From positions 186,001 through 250,000 of the forward strand of contig NZ_BMSY01000012.1 of NCBI RefSeq assembly GCF_014649395.1: a stretch of DNA of 64,000 bases, read 5' to 3'. The position numbers and the translations under genes were made by a program. Of this stretch, positions 17,183 through 25,456 are shown piece after piece (the stretch's first letter is position 1; the number at the start of each line of letters is the position of its first letter). The DNA comes from Streptomyces aureoverticillatus. GTDB lineage: Bacteria > Actinomycetota > Actinomycetes > Streptomycetales > Streptomycetaceae. Below the pieces are notes generated by a model. The model was not told where the DNA came from. It saw nothing but the letters and a program-made list of their open reading frames with translations, and ran no database searches.

Positions 17183-18394
17183 TCACCACCGCGTCGCGGT
17201 CCCGCACCCCGCTTCGTCGGCGTCCCGCATGCGGGTGTCCATGGACGTGCTCCGGTCGTAGGGGTCGACCTCGCGGCCGTTCCCCGCGCCGGAGCCGGCC
17301 CGGTCCGCGCCGAACTCGGGGGTGAAGTAGCCGGTGACGTTGTCGCAGCCACCGTTGGTGGTGTCGGTCTTGTAGGAGAGCAGGGAGAACGTGCCCGGCG
17401 AAGTGACCACCTTCGCCGGGTCGTCCCAGCTCATCACCACCTCACGGCGCACGATGGTGCGCGCCACTTCGTCGCTTCCCCCCGCGGCGCGGACGACCGG
17501 GTAGACGTACGTGACGTCGGTGGTCACCTCGACCGCGCCCCGCTTCCCCTCCCGGAACGTGATCCGCCCCCGCGTCTTGACCACGTCGCCGACGACCCGC
17601 ACGTCCTTGCTCGCGAAGCGGCTGAAGAGCAGCAGGGGATCGTTCTCTCGGCTGGGCGTACGGAAGGTGGTGGCCAGGTAGTCCTGGACGTCCCGTTGCC
17701 GGGGATTGATCAACGCGACGGCCTTCTTGGGGTGTTCCCCGCGCAGCACACCGGGGTCCAGGCTGGACGCGGCGAGGAAGTCCCGGCTCCGGCTCAGCGC
17801 CCGCGCCACCTGATCCTTGCTCATCCAGCCGGTCGCCCGTGCCGACGGCAGGTGGATGCCGGCCGTCCCGTCGCCCCAGCGCGCCGCCGGTGACCCCCTG
17901 AACGGCTGCTTCACCGTGGGCAGTCGACGGGACGCCTCTTCTTCCGGCGGCTGGGACGGACGTTCCGACTCCGCGGCGAGCGGCGCACTGTCGCCGCCTC
18001 CGTCTCCGCCCCCGAACCATCCCGCCACCCGCCCCGGCGCCAACGCGACGACCAGCAGGCCGACCGCGACCAGCAGACCCGCCGCGTACCAGAGCTTCCT
18101 GCCCCGCCCCCGCCGCGGGGGCCGATGCGTCCGCCAGCCGTCCGGTCTGTCGGGCTCGTCGCGCAGCCGCCGCGCCACCATCCGGGCCCGCGCCGACGGT
18201 TCCTCCGGCGCGCCCCGGGTCCCGGCCTCGGCCTCGCGCAGGAAGCGCTCCCAGTCGGCGTCCGATATGGCCCCGTCCTTGGACTTGTCGTCGGCCCCAT
18301 CGTTGGCCCCGTCCATAGATCCCCCGGATCCCCCCTTGGATCCGTCCTTGGACCCGTCCTTGCCCACCATGCCCTCCCGCGCCCTCTCGCCCAC
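17183..18394 (-). CDS. Single-pass membrane protein of unknown function
   Basis: A 403-residue protein not matched to a known family. The N-terminal 35 residues are low-complexity Gly/Lys/Asp/Ser. A charged cytoplasmic segment follows to about residue 97, then one transmembrane helix (LWYAAGLLVAVGLLVVALA) and an extracytoplasmic domain of about 270 residues containing two Cys near the C-terminus (GGCDNVTGY and EAGCGT). The extracellular part has a repeated beta pattern and could be a sensor or cell-wall protein. The start is GTG 18394; an in-frame ATG at 18370 is equally possible. It ends 30 bases after the convergent TetR gene. Confidence 0.8.
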   Translation of the reverse strand: MGERAREGMVGKDGSKDGSKGGSGGSMDGANDGADDKSKDGAISDADWERFLREAEAGTRGAPEEPSARARMVARRLRDEPDRPDGWRTHRPPRRGRGRKLWYAAGLLVAVGLLVVALAPGRVAGWFGGGDGGGDSAPLAAESERPSQPPEEEASRRLPTVKQPFRGSPAARWGDGTAGIHLPSARATGWMSKDQVARALSRSRDFLAASSLDPGVLRGEHPKKAVALINPRQRDVQDYLATTFRTPSRENDPLLLFSRFASKDVRVVGDVVKTRGRITFREGKRGAVEVTTDVTYVYPVVRAAGGSDEVARTIVRREVVMSWDDPAKVVTSPGTFSLLSYKTDTTNGGCDNVTGYFTPEFGADRAGSGAGNGREVDPYDRSTSMDTRMRDADEAGCGTATRW

Positions 18395-18476
18395 CGGCCC
18401 CCCAGGGCCCTGACCGCCCCTACTGGATCACATGGCTCGACCGCACCACCACATGCCCCCGCACACGTGATCTAGC

Positions 18477-19661
18477 ATGCGTCGCATGCCGAACGCATCG
18501 CCTCGCCCTGTGCCGTTCACCCCGCAGACCGATCCTGCGGCGATCGAGGATCTGCGGGCGCGGCTGCGCGCGACGCGCTGGCCGGATGCGCCCGAGGAAG
18601 CCGGGTGGTCGCTCGGCACCGACGTCGCCTATCTCCGCGAACTCGTCGCCTACTGGGCGGACGGGTTCGACTGGTCGGCGCAGGAGGCCGCGCTCGCCCG
18701 GCTCCCCCGTTTCCGCGTGGAGCTCGGGGGCCTCGGGATCCACTTCGTGCACGCCCGCGCCGCCGCGCCGGCCGGGCCCGTGCTGCCGCTGGTCCTGGCC
18801 CACGGCTGGCCGGACTCGTTCTGGCGGTACACGAAGGTCATCCCGCTCCTCACCGACCCCGGGGCGCACGGCGCCGATCCCGCCGACGCGTTCGACGTGG
18901 TCGTGCCCGACATGCCGGGCTTCGGGTACTCCGACCGCCCGACGGGCCCGCCGCTCGACTCCATCGCCGTCGCGGACCTGTGGGCCGAACTCATGGGCGT
19001 CCTCGGCCATCCGCGGTTCGGCGCGGCGGGCGGGGACATGGGCAGCCACGTGAGCCGCTTCCTCGCGCTCGACCACCCCGACCGGGTCGTGGCGGTGCAC
19101 CGCACGGACGCGGGCCTGCCCCGCTACACCGGTGACCCGGCCGACCTCGCGCCGGAGGAGCGCGCCTGGCAGGAGAGCGCCGCGGCCTGGGGCGGCGCCG
19201 AGGGAGCGTACGCCGCCATGCACAGCACGAAACCCCAGACCGCCGCCTTCGGGCTCACCGACTCACCGGCCGGACTCGCCGCCTGGATCGTCGAGAAGCT
19301 GCGGGCGTGGAGCGACTGCGACGGCGACATCGAGCGGAGCTTCACCAAGGACGAGATCCTCACGAACGTGACGCTCTACTGGCTCACGGGGACGATCGGC
19401 TCGTCGATGCGCATGTACCGCGCGAACGCCGCGATCCCACCCGCGCAGCACGCCCGCCGGGTCGAAGTGCCGTCCGGCTTCTCCCTCTTCGCCGGCGACG
19501 TCGTCCGCCCGCCACGGGCGTGGCTCGAGCGCACGGCCAACGTGACACGCGTGACCGAGCCCCCGCGCGGCGGCCACTTCGCACCGTTCGAGGAGCCCGA
19601 GCTGTACGCGGAGGAGCTGCGGGCGTTCTTCCGTCCGTACCGGGCGGCGGTGGCGGGCTGA
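18477..19661 (+). CDS. Epoxide hydrolase, alpha/beta-hydrolase fold with EHN N-terminal domain
   Basis: A 394-residue epoxide hydrolase-like enzyme. The N-terminal domain (PFTPQTDPAAIEDLRARL to about residue 100) is the EHN region found in microsomal-type epoxide hydrolases. The core has the oxyanion motif HGWPDSFW, the nucleophile aspartate in GGDMGSHV near residue 184, and a catalytic histidine in GGHFAPFEEP near the C-terminus. It would open an epoxide to a diol by way of an ester intermediate. No ribosome site precedes ATG 18477 or ATG 18486, and the short palindrome ATGCGTCGCAT covers both, so a leaderless transcript is possible. Function in this strain is unknown. Confidence 0.9.
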   Translation: MRRMPNASPRPVPFTPQTDPAAIEDLRARLRATRWPDAPEEAGWSLGTDVAYLRELVAYWADGFDWSAQEAALARLPRFRVELGGLGIHFVHARAAAPAGPVLPLVLAHGWPDSFWRYTKVIPLLTDPGAHGADPADAFDVVVPDMPGFGYSDRPTGPPLDSIAVADLWAELMGVLGHPRFGAAGGDMGSHVSRFLALDHPDRVVAVHRTDAGLPRYTGDPADLAPEERAWQESAAAWGGAEGAYAAMHSTKPQTAAFGLTDSPAGLAAWIVEKLRAWSDCDGDIERSFTKDEILTNVTLYWLTGTIGSSMRMYRANAAIPPAQHARRVEVPSGFSLFAGDVVRPPRAWLERTANVTRVTEPPRGGHFAPFEEPELYAEELRAFFRPYRAAVAG

Positions 19662-19693
19662 ACTCGCGGCTCACCCTCTTCGCTCGCCTCCCG

Positions 19694-19712
19694 CGGCCGG
19701 GCCGCCCGGCCG
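19694..19712. terminator. Hairpin between two convergent genes
   Basis: CGGCCGGGC-C-GCCCGGCCG is a perfect inverted repeat in the 52-base gap between the epoxide hydrolase gene (+) and the dioxygenase gene (-). Its position suits a bidirectional terminator. Confidence 0.5.
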
Positions 19713-19713
19713 T

Positions 19714-20646
19714 TCAGACCGGCTTGTCTCCCTCGATCGACACGCGCTCCGCGACGCGGGGGTGCGGGGCGTAGTCGTTGACGGCGTAGTGCGCCGTCGT
19801 GCGGTTGTCCCAGAACGCGATGTCCCCGGCCTGCCAGTGGAATCGGACCTGGAATTCCGGGACGTGGGCCTGAAGGAAGAGGAAGCGCAGCAGCCGGTCG
19901 CTCTCCGCGGGCTCCATGCCGACGATGTGCGTGACGTACGACAGGTGGACGAACAAGGACCGGCGTCCGGTCTCCGGGTGACGGCGCACCACAGGATGCT
20001 CCACAGGCGGGTACAGCTCCTGGAACGGCAAGAGCTGCGCGGGCGTGTAGTAGCGGGCGAACCCGGGGACGTAGTCGTGCACGGCAGTGGCGTGTTCGAT
20101 CCGTTCCTTGACGGTGTCGGGGAGGTTGTCGTAGGCGGCGGCCATGTCCGCCCAGAGAGTGTCACCGCCGAACGGCGGGATCTGCCGTACCTGAAGCACC
20201 GAACCCATCGTGGGCCGCTCACGGAAGGTGACGTCGGTGTGCCACACGTTCTCGAAGTGCGGCACGGGCCCGTCGTCGAAGCGCGACACGGCCTCGTGTC
20301 CCCCTGTGGGCACCAGCGGCAAGCTGGCCAACTCGCCCCAGTGGGCGGCGAACTCACGCTGCTGATCCCGGCTGAGGTGCTGGCCGCGGAAGAACAGGAC
20401 CTTCCATTCCAGCAGCGCCCGGTTCAGTTCCGCGCGCAGCTCGGCGCCGACAGGACGGGACAGATTCAGCCCGCGGATCTCCGCCCCGATGGTGCGCGCC
20501 AGCGGTACGACTTCGACGTGCCGGTACGGACGCTCCTCCCACTCGTCGGGGAGCCGCCGCAGTTCCCGGGGCCCTTCATGGATTCCGTCGGCAGGGGTGC
20601 GGAACGGGCGTAAGCCGGAAGAGGTGCCGGAACTTGGCGTGTCCAT
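19714..20646 (-). CDS. TauD/TfdA-family Fe(II)/2-oxoglutarate dioxygenase
   Basis: A 310-residue dioxygenase that uses iron and 2-oxoglutarate. The iron-binding facial triad is visible as H136-T-D138 in WHTDVTF and the distal His in NRTTAHYAVNDY, followed by the 2-oxoglutarate-binding Arg in RVAERVSIEG. These are the marks of the taurine dioxygenase/alkylsulfatase group, but the substrate cannot be told from sequence; taurine, an alkyl sulfate ester or an aryloxyacetate are options. I start at ATG 20646 because GGAGG lies eight bases upstream. A perfect 17-bp palindrome lies 55 bases upstream. It follows the cyd genes on the same strand, but the gap of 96 bases suggests its own promoter. Confidence 0.9.
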   Translation of the reverse strand: MDTPSSGTSSGLRPFRTPADGIHEGPRELRRLPDEWEERPYRHVEVVPLARTIGAEIRGLNLSRPVGAELRAELNRALLEWKVLFFRGQHLSRDQQREFAAHWGELASLPLVPTGGHEAVSRFDDGPVPHFENVWHTDVTFRERPTMGSVLQVRQIPPFGGDTLWADMAAAYDNLPDTVKERIEHATAVHDYVPGFARYYTPAQLLPFQELYPPVEHPVVRRHPETGRRSLFVHLSYVTHIVGMEPAESDRLLRFLFLQAHVPEFQVRFHWQAGDIAFWDNRTTAHYAVNDYAPHPRVAERVSIEGDKPV

Positions 20647-20700
20647 CAGCGGGTCCTCCAGAAAGTGCGATCGCGGCTCGGCCCGGGGCGCATTCACCGT

Positions 20701-20717
20701 ATGAAGCCCGGCTTCAT
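20701..20717. promoter_or_regulatory. Perfect 17-bp palindrome upstream of the dioxygenase gene
   Basis: ATGAAGCC-C-GGCTTCAT is a perfect inverted repeat in the gap between the end of cydC and the dioxygenase start. It could be a regulator operator for the dioxygenase gene or a short hairpin ending the cyd transcript. Confidence 0.4.
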
Positions 20718-20742
20718 GACCGCCAGAGCGCTTCACGCCCCC

Positions 20743-22467
20743 TCAGGCATCGACTTCCCTGACGGAGCGGATCCGGCCGTCGTCGAGGGTCACGATGTCG
20801 TCGGCCTCGGTGAGGCACGACCGGTCGTGGGTGACCAGGAGCGTGGTGCGGCCGCGGGTCGCGGTGAGGATGTCGGTGAGTACGGCGGCGGCGGTGTCCG
20901 GGTCGAGTCCTTCGGTGGGTTCGTCGAGGACGAGGACGGGTGGGTCCGCGAGCAGCGCGCGGGCCAGGAGGAGGCGTCCGCGCTGGCCGCCCGACATCGT
21001 GGCGCCGTCCTCGCCGAGGACGGTGTCCCAGCGGTCCGGCAGTGACTCGATCCAGTCCAGGAGCCGGGCCCTGCGGGCCGCTTCGCGCAGGTCGGCATCG
21101 CGTGCGTCGGGGCGGGCCAGGAGCAGGTTGGCGCGGATCGTGGCGTGGAAGACGTGTGCGTCCTGCGTCATGCCGGTGATCGCGCGGCGGACGTCGGCGC
21201 CCGCGCAGTCGCGCAGTTCGCGCCCGCCGACGCGGATGCTTCCGGCTTCGTACGGGACGTACCGCATGAGCGCCGCGATCAGCGTGGACTTGCCGGAGCC
21301 GCTGGCGCCGAGGAGTACGGTGCGGCGGCCGGGCTGCAGTCGCAGGGTCACTCCGTCGAGGGCCGGGGGGCCGTCGGGGCGGTGGCGCACCCGCAGGCCG
21401 GTGATGTCCACGCCGAGCGGACCGGTGGCGGGGAGCGGGACCGGGGCGGGTGGGTCGGTGACCGGGGGCCGCGCGTCGAAGAGGTCGGCCAACCGGCGTG
21501 CGGAGGCCCGCACTTCGGCGAGACGGCGGGCGGCGCCGGGCAGCGGCGCGAGGGCGTCGAACGCGACGAGGACGAGGACCGCCAGGACGGTGAGGTGCAC
21601 GGCGGCCAGCGTTCCCGCCGCGTGCGCGCGCAGCGCGAGCCAGGTGACGCCGACCAGCGCACCCGCCTGGAGCAGCAGCACCACGGCCGAGGCGAGCGAG
21701 GTGGTCAGAGCCCCGCGGCGCTCCAGCGCGGCGATCCGGGCGGAGGCCCCGCGGACACGCTCCTCGGCGCGGCCCCGGGCTCCGTACGCGGCAAGGTCCG
21801 CCGCGCCTTGCGTCACGTCCACGGTGAGCGCGGCGAGTTCGGAGCGTGCCGCCTTCTCGGCCGGGCCCGTACGGCGGGACAGCGCCAGGACCAGGGCGGG
21901 CGCGAGGAGTCCCGCCACGGCCAGGAGCAGCCCGAGCAGGACGCCCGCCTGCGGCAGCAGCGCCGTGGCCGCCCCGGTCGCCGCAACGGCGACCGCGGTG
22001 GCGGCCGCGGCCGGGATCAGGACCCGCAGCAGCAGGTCCTGGGCGGCGTCGACGTCGTCGACGAGGCGGGTCAGCAGGTCGCCGCTGCGAAAGGCGGGGG
22101 TACCGGCCGGGGCGAGGGGCACCAGCGCCTCGTACACCCGGGTGCGGAACCCCGCGACGGCCCGCAGCACGCCGTCGTGGCCGAGGAGCCGGTCGGCGTA
22201 GCGCAGTGCTCCGCGCCCGAGGGCGAGGGCGCGTACGGCGACGATCGCGACGCTCACCGAGGCGAGCGGGGGCTGTTCGGCGGCGCGGGTGATGAGCCAG
22301 GCGGCGGTGGCCATCAGCGCGGCGGCGGCGAGGTCGCTGCCCGCCGAGGCGAGCGCGGCGGGCAGCAGTCTGCGCCAGTACGGGAGGAGGTGGCGCAGGA
22401 GGCGGAGGGTGGGGCGGGAGCCGCGCTGCGGGGCGGGGGCGGCGACGAGGGAGGGGGTGGTCGTCAT
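20743..22467 (-). CDS. cydC: Cytochrome bd assembly ABC transporter, CydC-type subunit
   Basis: A 574-residue fused membrane/ATPase ABC exporter half, needed with CydD to assemble cytochrome bd. Six membrane segments fill residues 25-310. The ATPase carries Walker A GASGSGKST, the signature MSGGQRGRL and Walker B VLVLDEPTEGLD, followed by the switch His in VTHDRS. The ATG overlaps the cydD stop as ATGA, indicating translational coupling. In many streptomycetes cydC and cydD are one fused gene; here they are separate. It ends the cydA-cydB-cydD-cydC operon. Confidence 0.9.
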   Translation of the reverse strand: MTTTPSLVAAPAPQRGSRPTLRLLRHLLPYWRRLLPAALASAGSDLAAAALMATAAWLITRAAEQPPLASVSVAIVAVRALALGRGALRYADRLLGHDGVLRAVAGFRTRVYEALVPLAPAGTPAFRSGDLLTRLVDDVDAAQDLLLRVLIPAAAATAVAVAATGAATALLPQAGVLLGLLLAVAGLLAPALVLALSRRTGPAEKAARSELAALTVDVTQGAADLAAYGARGRAEERVRGASARIAALERRGALTTSLASAVVLLLQAGALVGVTWLALRAHAAGTLAAVHLTVLAVLVLVAFDALAPLPGAARRLAEVRASARRLADLFDARPPVTDPPAPVPLPATGPLGVDITGLRVRHRPDGPPALDGVTLRLQPGRRTVLLGASGSGKSTLIAALMRYVPYEAGSIRVGGRELRDCAGADVRRAITGMTQDAHVFHATIRANLLLARPDARDADLREAARRARLLDWIESLPDRWDTVLGEDGATMSGGQRGRLLLARALLADPPVLVLDEPTEGLDPDTAAAVLTDILTATRGRTTLLVTHDRSCLTEADDIVTLDDGRIRSVREVDA

Positions 22468-24263
22468 GTCAACAGCCCTTCTGTGGGGGCCGGTTGAGGG
22501 GCGGAGAGGGGTGCGGGTCGAAAGGCGGCGAGGGGTGCGGGGTGGGACACGGCAAGGGCCGTCGGTCGGCTGGGATCGAGGTCGAGGCTGCCCGCCCGTA
22601 CCGTGACGATCCGGTCGGCGTGCGGCAGCAGGCTCGTGCGGTGGGCCACCACGACCGCGGTCCGGCCGCGCATCAGCTCGACCGTGGCGCGCGTGACGGC
22701 GGCCTCGCTCTCGGGGTCGAGATGGGCGGTCGGTTCGTCGAGGAGGAGTACGGGGGCGTCCTTGAGGAACGCGCGGGCCAGGGCCACCCGTTGGCGCTGC
22801 CCGGCGGAGAGCCCGGCGCCGTGCTCGCCGAGCACCGTGTCGTACGCCGCCGGAAGCTCCTCGATGAAGAGGTCGGCCGAAGCGGCGCGGGCCGCCCGCC
22901 GCACCTCGGCGTCGCTCGCGTCGGGGCGCCCGAGGCGGATGTTGTCGGCGACGGACGCCGCGAACAGATGCGGGCGCTGCGGCACCCAGGCCACCTGGGT
23001 GCGCCACGCGTCGGGGTCGAGGCGGGCCAGGTCGGTGCCGCCGACCTCGACGCGGCCCGAGGCGGGGGTCACGAAGCCCAGGAACAGCGCCAGCAAGGTG
23101 GACTTGCCCGCGCCGCTCGGGCCGGCCAGGGCCACGTGCTCGCCGGGGGCGACGGCGAGGGAGGCGTGCCGGAGGGCGGGGGCGGTGCGGCCCGGGTGGT
23201 GGACGGTGACCTCGTCGAGGCGGAGATGCGTCGTGCGGGCGTGGGACGCGAGGGCGTGGACGGCAGCGCGCTCCGTGGCCCGCACGCCTTCGAGGGCGTG
23301 CGGGCCGTCCTCGTCGTCCAGCATCGCGAACACCCGCTCGGCCACCGCGATGCCCTCGGCACTGTCATGGAACGCCGCGCCCGCCGCGCGCAGCGGCAGG
23401 TACGCCTCGGGGGCGAGGAACAGGACGGTCAGGGCGGTGCGCAGATCCAGTTCGCCGCGCAGCAGCCGCAGCCCGACCGGGACGGCGACCAGCGCCACGG
23501 ACAGGGTGGCGACCGTCTCCAGGACGAAGGAGGAGAGGAACGCCACGCGCAGCGTCCGCATGGTGGCCCGCCGGTGGGCGTCCGCCATCTCGCCCACCAC
23601 CCGCGTCTGGTGCCGCTCGCGGCCGAACGCCCGCAGGGTCGGCAGCCCGGCCACCACATCCAGGAAGTGACCGCCGAGGCGGGCGAGCAACCCCCATTGG
23701 CGGGCGGTGCGTTGGGCCGTGTGCATGCCGACCAGCGCGCCGAACACGGGGATGAGCGGCAGCGTCACGATGACGACGAGCGCCGAGGTCCAGTCGGCCC
23801 ACAGCAGCCAGCCGACGACGGTGAGGGGCACCACCGCGGTCGCCGTCATCGTCGGCAGATAGCCGACGACGTACGGGTCCAGGGCGTCGAGGCCGCGGGT
23901 GAGCAGCGTGACCGTCTCGCCGTGACGGCGGGCCGCCGGCCGCAGCGGGCCGGTGCGCCCCAGCCGTTCGGTGACCCGGTCCCGCAGCGTGCGCTTGGCG
24001 TCGGCCGCGGCGCGCTGCGCGAGCAGGCCGCGCGCCCAGACGAGGAGCGCGCGCAGCGCCATGACGGCGGCCAGCGCGACCAGCACGGCCAGCGGCGCGA
24101 TCAGGACCCCGCCCCCGGCGAACCCGTCCGCGAGGACGGCCGCGAGCAGAACCGCCTGGGCGACGACGAGCCCGGCGGTGAGGAGCGCGAGCACGGTGGA
24201 GTACGTCATGTGGCGCCGCAGCACCGGGAGTTCCCGCATCAGGCGGCGTTCGACGGGCTTCAT
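22464..24263 (-). CDS. cydD: Cytochrome bd assembly ABC transporter, CydD-type subunit
   Basis: A 599-residue partner of CydC. Membrane helices occupy residues 15-305, including PLTVVGWLLWADWTSALVVIVTLPLIP-type segments. The ATPase domain has Walker A GPSGAGKST, the Q-loop WVPQRPHLF, the signature LSAGQRQRV and Walker B VLLLDEPTAHLD. The last 35 residues are a Pro/Ala-rich tail outside the normal fold. The pair is thought to export glutathione/cysteine-type reductants or move heme in bacteria that use it; which applies here cannot be told. Spacing to cydB is 58 bases, where the end of cydB is partly duplicated. Confidence 0.9.
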   Translation of the reverse strand: MKPVERRLMRELPVLRRHMTYSTVLALLTAGLVVAQAVLLAAVLADGFAGGGVLIAPLAVLVALAAVMALRALLVWARGLLAQRAAADAKRTLRDRVTERLGRTGPLRPAARRHGETVTLLTRGLDALDPYVVGYLPTMTATAVVPLTVVGWLLWADWTSALVVIVTLPLIPVFGALVGMHTAQRTARQWGLLARLGGHFLDVVAGLPTLRAFGRERHQTRVVGEMADAHRRATMRTLRVAFLSSFVLETVATLSVALVAVPVGLRLLRGELDLRTALTVLFLAPEAYLPLRAAGAAFHDSAEGIAVAERVFAMLDDEDGPHALEGVRATERAAVHALASHARTTHLRLDEVTVHHPGRTAPALRHASLAVAPGEHVALAGPSGAGKSTLLALFLGFVTPASGRVEVGGTDLARLDPDAWRTQVAWVPQRPHLFAASVADNIRLGRPDASDAEVRRAARAASADLFIEELPAAYDTVLGEHGAGLSAGQRQRVALARAFLKDAPVLLLDEPTAHLDPESEAAVTRATVELMRGRTAVVVAHRTSLLPHADRIVTVRAGSLDLDPSRPTALAVSHPAPLAAFRPAPLSAPQPAPTEGLLT

Positions 24264-24321
24264 CCTTCGGTCCCTCTCGTCGCTGTCGACGCTCGCGTGG
24301 CTCAGAAACAGCCCGCGTGGC

Positions 24322-25371
24322 TCAGAAATAGCTGGGGTGACGGCGGCCCGTGGGCCCCCGGAAGGCCCACCAGCTCCACGCCTGGTACGCGAGGATCATC
24401 GGGACCACCAGGACCCCGAACGCGCTCAGGATCTTCAACGTGGCGTGGTCCGTAACGGCGTGGTCGACGGTCAGCCCCGTGCCCGCCGAGCTGATCAGGA
24501 CGTACGGATGGTGACCGGCCCCCACGAGCAGCACGGGCAGCGCGGTCGCGCAGCAGGTGGCCACGAACGCGCGGACACGGTGTCCGCGGGCGAGCGACCA
24601 CCAGGCACCGGCGAGCGCCGCCGCGAACAGGGCGACGACGACCGCCGAGGCCGCGCGGTTCGTCATCGAGGCGCCCGCTCCGAAGAGCGTGAGCAGCAGC
24701 GCGAGACCAGCGGCGGCGGCCGCCGCGCGCAGCAAGAGGGCGCCCAACTGGCGTGCCTTCAAGGCGACATCGGGCCCCGAGCGCAGCGCGACGAAGGCCG
24801 CGCCGTGCGCCGCGAAGAGCAGCAGGGTGGTCACGCCGCAGGCCATGACGAAGGGCGTGAGTACGCCGCCGAGCCCGATGTGGAACGACCCGTCGGGCCG
24901 CCGTGGCACACCGTGCAGCAGCAGGCCCAGGACGAGCCCCCAGCACACGGCGGGCAGCGCGCCGCCGAACACGATCAGGGCGTCCCAGTACCGGCGGGCG
25001 CGGACCCCTTGGGCGCGGCCGCGCAGCTGGATGGCGGCGTTGCCGAGGACCAGGCCGACGAGGATCGCCACGATCAGCGGATACAGGCCGGACAGGAGGC
25101 TGCCTTCCAGGTGCGGGAAGGCGCCGAAGAGGACGCCGGTGAAGGCGACCAGCCAGACCTCGTTGCCCAGGAAGAACGGCGCCATGGCGTCGAGGGCGGC
25201 GTTGCGGTCGGCGCGCTCGGCCTGTGGGCCGGGGCGGCGGCCTTCGATGTGGCCTTCACGGTGGCCGAGGAAGGGGTGCAGCATCTGGGCGCCGTAGTCG
25301 TAGCCGCCGAGCACGAAGTACCCGGCGAGAAGCAGGCCGAGGAGGGCCAGCCACAGAGTCTCCAGACTCAT
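24322..25371 (-). CDS. cydB: Cytochrome bd ubiquinol/menaquinol oxidase subunit II
   Basis: A 349-residue integral membrane subunit with about nine helices, starting MSLETLWLALLGLLLAGYF and containing YVLGGYDYG-type (FVLGGYDYG) and FFLGNEVWLV motifs of the CydB family. It pairs with CydA to reduce oxygen at low tension without pumping protons. ATG 25371 is chosen because the fold starts there, although the frame stays open upstream through a repeat-rich stretch. A duplicated copy of the last 20 bases follows the stop (about 24294-24330). Confidence 0.93.
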   Translation of the reverse strand: MSLETLWLALLGLLLAGYFVLGGYDYGAQMLHPFLGHREGHIEGRRPGPQAERADRNAALDAMAPFFLGNEVWLVAFTGVLFGAFPHLEGSLLSGLYPLIVAILVGLVLGNAAIQLRGRAQGVRARRYWDALIVFGGALPAVCWGLVLGLLLHGVPRRPDGSFHIGLGGVLTPFVMACGVTTLLLFAAHGAAFVALRSGPDVALKARQLGALLLRAAAAAAGLALLLTLFGAGASMTNRAASAVVVALFAAALAGAWWSLARGHRVRAFVATCCATALPVLLVGAGHHPYVLISSAGTGLTVDHAVTDHATLKILSAFGVLVVPMILAYQAWSWWAFRGPTGRRHPSYF

Positions 25372-25386
25372 CTCGCTCAACTTTCC

Positions 25387-25453
25387 TTGAAGCGACGGGG
25401 GAAGCGACGGGGGAAGCGGCGCTGTCTTCGACAGCGGCGGGGGAAGCGGCGGA
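25387..25453. repeat. Short tandem repeats in the cydA-cydB gap
   Basis: The gap holds GAAGCGACGGGG-type 12-13-bp units repeated directly and a central hairpin CGCTGTC-TTC-GACAGCG. It is not coding. A related GGCGGAGGTGGGA-type repeat sits just before cydA (26785-26835). Confidence 0.6.
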
Positions 25454-25456
25454 GGG

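Noticed and set aside
22468..23007. Upstream extension of cydC
   Set aside because: It lies within the cydD ATPase domain in another frame; cydC starts at the ATGA overlap.
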